Source: Sulfuricurvum sp. | GTDB taxonomy: Bacteria; Campylobacterota; Campylobacteria; Campylobacterales; Sulfurimonadaceae | Direction: 5' to 3' | Length of the DNA stretch: 45,393 nt | Assembly: GCF_028688295.1 (NCBI RefSeq) | Contig: NZ_JAQTYM010000008.1 | Coordinates: 1-45,393, forward strand | Shown: one piece after another, positions 41,614-45,393 of the stretch | How positions within the stretch are numbered: the stretch's first letter is position 1 | Layout: every line of letters begins with the position of its first letter | The notes under the pieces: model-generated | What the model saw: the letters and a program-made list of their open reading frames with translations, nothing else | Databases searched by the model: none | Told to the model about the DNA's origin: nothing | Program-made: the position numbers and the translations under genes

Positions 41614-43479
41614 TTGAATTACTATTTTCAAATAGCCCTCTTGGGCTCACCTCTCGAACTCCTCACTTATCATTCTGAAATAGTTCTTAACATCGGTACA
41701 GAAGTCAACGCTACCCTTTCCAACCGTGTTTTAAAAGGTGTCGTTATTGCTAAATGTAAGAAGCCTGATTTTATAACTCAACCTATCGGGGAAATATCCC
41801 CATTTTTTTACTCCGATACCCAAATCAAAACAGCACAGTTTATCAGTGATTATTATGGGTGTTCGCTTGGTGAGGCGTTGAATTTATTTGTGCCGTTTCC
41901 CGTTTGCCCTGAGTCGTTCGAAGGGTTCATGGTTCGACAGGCTCACCACGAACGGGCACCTGTCAATATTACCCTCTCCGAATCACAATTAAAAGCCCTC
42001 GATTTTATCCGTTCTCATCGCGTATCCCTTTTATTTGGTGATACGGGAGCGGGGAAGAGCGAAATCTATATGTCACGTATGGATGAAATTTTATACGAGG
42101 GAAAACGGTGTTTACTCCTCCTCCCAGAAATCTCACTTACCCCTCAAATGGAAAAGCGTTTTAAAAATCATTTCGGTGATTCGGTGGTGTTATGGCATTC
42201 TAAAATGACCCCGAAGCAAAAAAAAGTAACATTAGCAAAAATCTATGACGGCTCGGCGCATATCATCGTCGGTCCTCGCTCGGCTCTCTTTTTACCGATA
42301 GCGGATTTGGGACTGATTGTTGTCGATGAGGAGCATGATGAAAGTTATAAGTCCTCATCACGTCCTCGCTATAATGCACGGGATATGGCGGTATATATCG
42401 GCACACTATTGAAAATTCCCGTTATGTTAGGGAGTGCGACTCCATCACTCTCTAGTTATGCAAAATATCCGTTTTTTCGTCTTCGTGGAGGGTATTATGA
42501 ATCGAAGCGGACGTTTGTTTTTGAACCCTCACTCGAAGCACTAACCCCTTCTATTGATAATGCAGTCATGGAAAACTTTAGCTCAGATCATCAGGGGATT
42601 GTTTTCATCCCCACTCGGGCAAATTTTAAATACACGGTGTGTGATGCGTGCGGTTATCACATCGAGTGTCCGTTTTGCAGTGTCGGGATGTCTCAGCATA
42701 AAAACTCTCGTGCCCTTAAATGCCATTACTGTAACTACACCGAAGTGTTGCCGAAAGTGTGTCCGAAATGTCAAAGTGGTTCGCTTCGTACGACGCGGCT
42801 TGGGACGGCGGAGGCGGTGGAGCATTTTAGTAAACTCTCAGAAAATCTAAGGGTTCAGCAATTTGATCGGGATATCATCACCACCCAAAACAAACTGATC
42901 AAAGTACTCGAAGCGTTTAACGCCCATGAAATCGATTTGTTGGTAGGGACGCAGATGCTCTCCAAAGGGCATGATTACCATGATATTACCCTTGCTATCA
43001 TCATGGGAATCGATAATCTTCTCTCCCAAAGCGATTACCGAGCACGGGAGAAGGCTCTTTCCCTCTTAATCCAAATTGCAGGTCGAAGTGGGAGAAAACA
43101 AGATGCTACCGTAATCGTACAAAGTTTTAATGAGTCATTCTTCAGAGGGTATTTGGATGATTATGAGCAATTTTTGATCGACGAGATGAAAATTAGGGCG
43201 GGGCGATACCCTCCGACGAAAAAATTGGCACGTTTACTATATGCGCATAAAAACGGTATAAAGGCAAAAGAAGAGATGGAGAAGGCAGTAGCGGCAATCG
43301 AGCAGATATCGGTTGTTCAGATTGTTGGATTCGGCCCATCACCTATCGAGAAAATTGCGGATAAATATCGGTTCCAAATACTGTTGCGAAGTGACAAGAG
43401 TACAGATTTAATACGTGCTATCAGAGCGGTTAAATCGAGTCTTTGTGAAATCGACATGGATCCTATAGAGTTTACGTAA
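41614..43479 (+). CDS. priA: Primosomal protein N', replication restart helicase
   Basis: 621 residues, TTG start, short Campylobacterota form. It reloads DnaB at stalled forks. Residues 1-95 are the 3'-DNA-binding region. Walker A GDTGAGKS is at 142-149 and VVDEEHDESYK is the DEAH-type box. The zinc-binding Cys cluster (CDACGYHIECPFC, CHYCNY, CPKC) is near 345-390. GTQMLSKGHDY and QIAGRSGR are late helicase motifs. Residues 97-114 (VCPESFEGFMVRQAHHER) are encoded by a dispersed repeat inserted in frame between the DNA-binding and helicase domains. Confidence 0.95.
   Translation: MNYYFQIALLGSPLELLTYHSEIVLNIGTEVNATLSNRVLKGVVIAKCKKPDFITQPIGEISPFFYSDTQIKTAQFISDYYGCSLGEALNLFVPFPVCPESFEGFMVRQAHHERAPVNITLSESQLKALDFIRSHRVSLLFGDTGAGKSEIYMSRMDEILYEGKRCLLLLPEISLTPQMEKRFKNHFGDSVVLWHSKMTPKQKKVTLAKIYDGSAHIIVGPRSALFLPIADLGLIVVDEEHDESYKSSSRPRYNARDMAVYIGTLLKIPVMLGSATPSLSSYAKYPFFRLRGGYYESKRTFVFEPSLEALTPSIDNAVMENFSSDHQGIVFIPTRANFKYTVCDACGYHIECPFCSVGMSQHKNSRALKCHYCNYTEVLPKVCPKCQSGSLRTTRLGTAEAVEHFSKLSENLRVQQFDRDIITTQNKLIKVLEAFNAHEIDLLVGTQMLSKGHDYHDITLAIIMGIDNLLSQSDYRAREKALSLLIQIAGRSGRKQDATVIVQSFNESFFRGYLDDYEQFLIDEMKIRAGRYPPTKKLARLLYAHKNGIKAKEEMEKAVAAIEQISVVQIVGFGPSPIEKIADKYRFQILLRSDKSTDLIRAIRAVKSSLCEIDMDPIEFT
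41901..41954 (+). repeat. Repeat family A copy inside priA (A5)
   Basis: 54 bases, CGTTTGCCCTGAGTCGTTCG through TTCGACAGGCTCACCACGAA to CGAACG, so 18 codons with no stop and no frame change. It matches the intergenic copy at 16368-16428. The peptide GFMVRQAHHER is the usual translation of this repeat. Confidence 0.9.
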
Positions 43480-43509
43480 AATTAACATCCAACAAGCTAC
43501 AATCCAAGC

Positions 43510-44571
43510 ATGATTAAACGTTACCCTACCAAACAAATTTTTGTCGGAAATGTCCCCATTGGCGGAGATGCCCCTATCTCGGTGCAGTCGATGACCTATT
43601 CACGTACTGCGGATGTTCACGCGACTGTCGAGCAGATTAATCGTCTCCATTTTGCCGGATGCGATATCGTCCGTGTTGCCGTCCCTGATGAGGAAGATGC
43701 ACACGCCCTCAAAGCGATCAAAGAGCAGATTTCACTCCCCCTCGTCGCCGATATCCATTTTAATTATAAGCTCGCCCTAATCGCGGCGGAAGTGGTGGAT
43801 TGTATCCGATTTAATCCCGGAAATATCGGGGAGAAATCACGGATTCGTGAAATTGTCAAAGCATGCCAAGAGCGCCATATCCCGATACGGATCGGGGTTA
43901 ATGCGGGGAGTTTAGAGAAAGAGTTTGAACAGCGTTACGGTCAAAGTGCGGAGGGGATGGTAGCCTCTGCCGAGTACAACATTAAATTCCTCGAAGATTT
44001 GGGTTTTACCGATATTAAAGTTTCTCTCAAAGCAAGTGATGTTCAGCGCACCGTCGAAGCGTACCGTATGCTTCGTCCTAAAAATAACTATCCGTTTCAT
44101 TTGGGTGTAACCGAGGCGGGGACGATTTTTCATGCAACGATCAAAAGCGCTATTGGGTTGGGAACATTATTACTGGAGGGGATCGGCGATACGATGCGGG
44201 TCTCTATCACGGGGGAACTCGAAGAGGAGATCAAAGTCGGTCGCGCGATTCTAAAAGACAGCGGCGTCGCCAAAGAGGGGCCGAATATTATCTCTTGTCC
44301 GACGTGCGGGCGGATAGAGGCGGATTTGGTCTCTGCGGTTGCGGTGATTGAAGAGCGGACGAAACACATCAAAAAACCGCTCGATCTCTCAGTGATGGGG
44401 TGTGTCGTTAACGCTATCGGAGAAGCGAAACATGCCGATGTTGCTATCGCCTACGGCAAAGGCTCGGGATTGGTAATGGTGCGGGGTGAAGTTGTTGCAC
44501 GCCTTGATGAAGATAAGCTCGTGGATCGGTTTGTCGAAGAGGTTGAAAAAATGGAAAAAGAGGAAGATTAA
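43510..44571 (+). CDS. ispG: 4-hydroxy-3-methylbut-2-enyl diphosphate synthase
   Basis: 353 residues. Penultimate enzyme of the MEP isoprenoid pathway; converts MEcPP to HMBPP using a 4Fe-4S cluster. The cluster Cys are visible as SCPTCGR (C263, C266) and MGCVVN (C298), followed by the GEAKHAD ligand region. The TIM barrel starts [20 protein letters not shown], with [12 protein letters not shown] and RFNPGNIG. This is the short bacterial form. It lies 30 bases after priA and 1 base before dnaB, so the three may be co-transcribed. Confidence 0.96.
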   Translation: MIKRYPTKQIFVGNVPIGGDAPISVQSMTYSRTADVHATVEQINRLHFAGCDIVRVAVPDEEDAHALKAIKEQISLPLVADIHFNYKLALIAAEVVDCIRFNPGNIGEKSRIREIVKACQERHIPIRIGVNAGSLEKEFEQRYGQSAEGMVASAEYNIKFLEDLGFTDIKVSLKASDVQRTVEAYRMLRPKNNYPFHLGVTEAGTIFHATIKSAIGLGTLLLEGIGDTMRVSITGELEEEIKVGRAILKDSGVAKEGPNIISCPTCGRIEADLVSAVAVIEERTKHIKKPLDLSVMGCVVNAIGEAKHADVAIAYGKGSGLVMVRGEVVARLDEDKLVDRFVEEVEKMEKEED

Positions 44572-44572
44572 G

Positions 44573-45393
44573 ATGGAAGAATCACTGTACAACTTAGCCT
44601 TTGAACGTTCCGTCCTCAGTTCCATCGTCTTTGATCCCGCTCAGTTTGATGATTTCGATGCCGTTTTAACCCCTGAAGATTTTTATCTCGCGGCGCATCA
44701 GGAAATTTACCGTGCAATGATGTCTTTGGCCCATCGTGATCTTCCGATCGATGAAGAGTTTCTCCGTAAAGAGCTCACCGCTAAAGGAAAATTTGATGAG
44801 CGGGTAATGGTGGATATCCTCACTGCCAATCCGATCGCGAATACCAAAGCCTATGTTCAAGAGATCAAAGACAAAGCGATTAAACGTCATCTCATTACGC
44901 TCACGACCGAGATCAAGCGTGTAGCCCTCGAAGAGGAGCTTAGTGGCGCAGATGTCGTCGATTTAGTAGAACAAAAACTCTATGAGATTACCCAAAGCTC
45001 TCAAGCGACCGATTTTAAAGATGCCCCCTCTATCGCGGATGAGACGCTGGCCTATATCGAAGAGATGAAAGCTCGTGGGGATTCGGTCCTCGTCGGGGTC
45101 GATACTGGGTATGCAGAACTCAATAAAATGACGACGGGATTTGGTAAAGGGGATCTCGTCATCATCGCTGCCCGTCCGGCGATGGGAAAAACCTCATTTG
45201 CCCTCAATATGGTTCAAAACCTCCTCGACAAAGGGAAAGGGGTAGCATTTTTCTCCCTAGAGATGCCGGCAGAGCAGTTGATGCTCCGTCTTTTGAGTGT
45301 TCAAACCTCTATCCAGCTTCAGCGTCTCCGTGTGGGGGATATGAATCCTCAAGAGTATAAACAGCTAAACGATGCGGTCGATAAGATGCGTCG
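44573..45393 (+). CDS. dnaB: Replicative DNA helicase DnaB, 5' part
   Basis: The ATG at 44573 follows the ispG stop by one base; the frame is open to the window edge (273 complete codons seen, the rest missing). The N-terminal primase-binding domain begins MEESLYNLAFERSVLSSIVF. After the linker helix, the RecA-like domain starts at about residue 170 with GVDTGYAELNKMTTGF and a Walker A of ARPAMGKTSFALN near 202-214, then VAFFSLEMPAEQLMLR. The hexameric helicase unwinds the fork. It sits close to priA, whose job is to reload it. Confidence 0.95.
   Translation, partial: MEESLYNLAFERSVLSSIVFDPAQFDDFDAVLTPEDFYLAAHQEIYRAMMSLAHRDLPIDEEFLRKELTAKGKFDERVMVDILTANPIANTKAYVQEIKDKAIKRHLITLTTEIKRVALEEELSGADVVDLVEQKLYEITQSSQATDFKDAPSIADETLAYIEEMKARGDSVLVGVDTGYAELNKMTTGFGKGDLVIIAARPAMGKTSFALNMVQNLLDKGKGVAFFSLEMPAEQLMLRLLSVQTSIQLQRLRVGDMNPQEYKQLNDAVDKMR

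Noticed and set aside
1-45393. CRISPR array or rRNA genes
   Set aside because: No regularly spaced repeats of array type and no rRNA sequence seen. The dispersed repeats are far apart and hairpin-like.

Overview
The window reads as a chromosomal segment of a Campylobacterota (epsilonproteobacterial) organism, most like the Sulfuricurvum/Sulfurimonas group. The evidence is the gene content: a Helicobacter/Campylobacter-type CheZ, short PriA, a DUF3972-like coiled-coil protein, GlnA without the adenylylation tyrosine, a c553-type cytochrome and a di-haem peroxidase. The alaS-maf-pbpA neighbourhood and promoters with a strong TATAAT-like -10 preceded by T-rich sequence also fit. The genus is an inference from memory of these families; no search was run. 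Coding density is high, and most of the window is housekeeping sequence with several accessory insertions.

Layout. 1-365: start of a secreted cadherin-like protein that runs off the left edge. 504-2171: leuA. 2211-3932: accessory patch with two divergent DUF4160/DUF2442 gene pairs around a hairpin-rich non-coding island. 4067-12273: tightly packed operon alaS, CopD-like membrane protein, maf, M48 lipoprotein protease, AONS-like enzyme, lone ABC ATPase, penicillin-binding protein 1A. 12338-12412: tRNA-Gln. 12426-14964: dedA and uvrB on the minus strand. 15048-17177: AT-rich accessory segment bounded by a perfect 26-bp direct repeat, holding an AlbA_2-TPR protein and a MazF/RHH toxin-antitoxin pair. 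17191-18767: a 31-residue Lys-rich protein missed by length cut-offs, a coiled-coil pair and two small periplasmic proteins, one a cytochrome c.

18844-22662 (minus): GNAT acetyltransferase, NhaC-type antiporter and an OmpR-type two-component system in one overlapping operon. The antiporter appears to lack a canonical start codon. Then follow an L,D-transpeptidase, a cytochrome c peroxidase, RecD2-like helicase with glyQ, a two-sensor diguanylate cyclase, a DUF89 protein with a DUF3972-like partner, purE, a U32 peptidase-like tRNA hydroxylation protein, cheZ, a PHP histidinol-phosphatase and glnA. 36733-41601 is a group of five type IV pilin-like genes, split by pckA and a His-rich NifX-like protein on the other strand. 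The window ends with priA, ispG and the start of dnaB.

Three families of short dispersed repeats run through the intergenic spaces. One copy of the first family (41901-41954) sits in frame inside priA and adds 18 codons. Two copies of the third family lie in opposite orientation on either side of the pckA/NifX segment that interrupts the pilin cluster. The most unusual items are the paired DUF4160/DUF2442 modules, the direct-repeat-bounded AlbA_2-TPR/MazF island, the in-frame repeat in priA, the non-ATG NhaC start, and a perfect 30-nt hairpin between two pilin genes.
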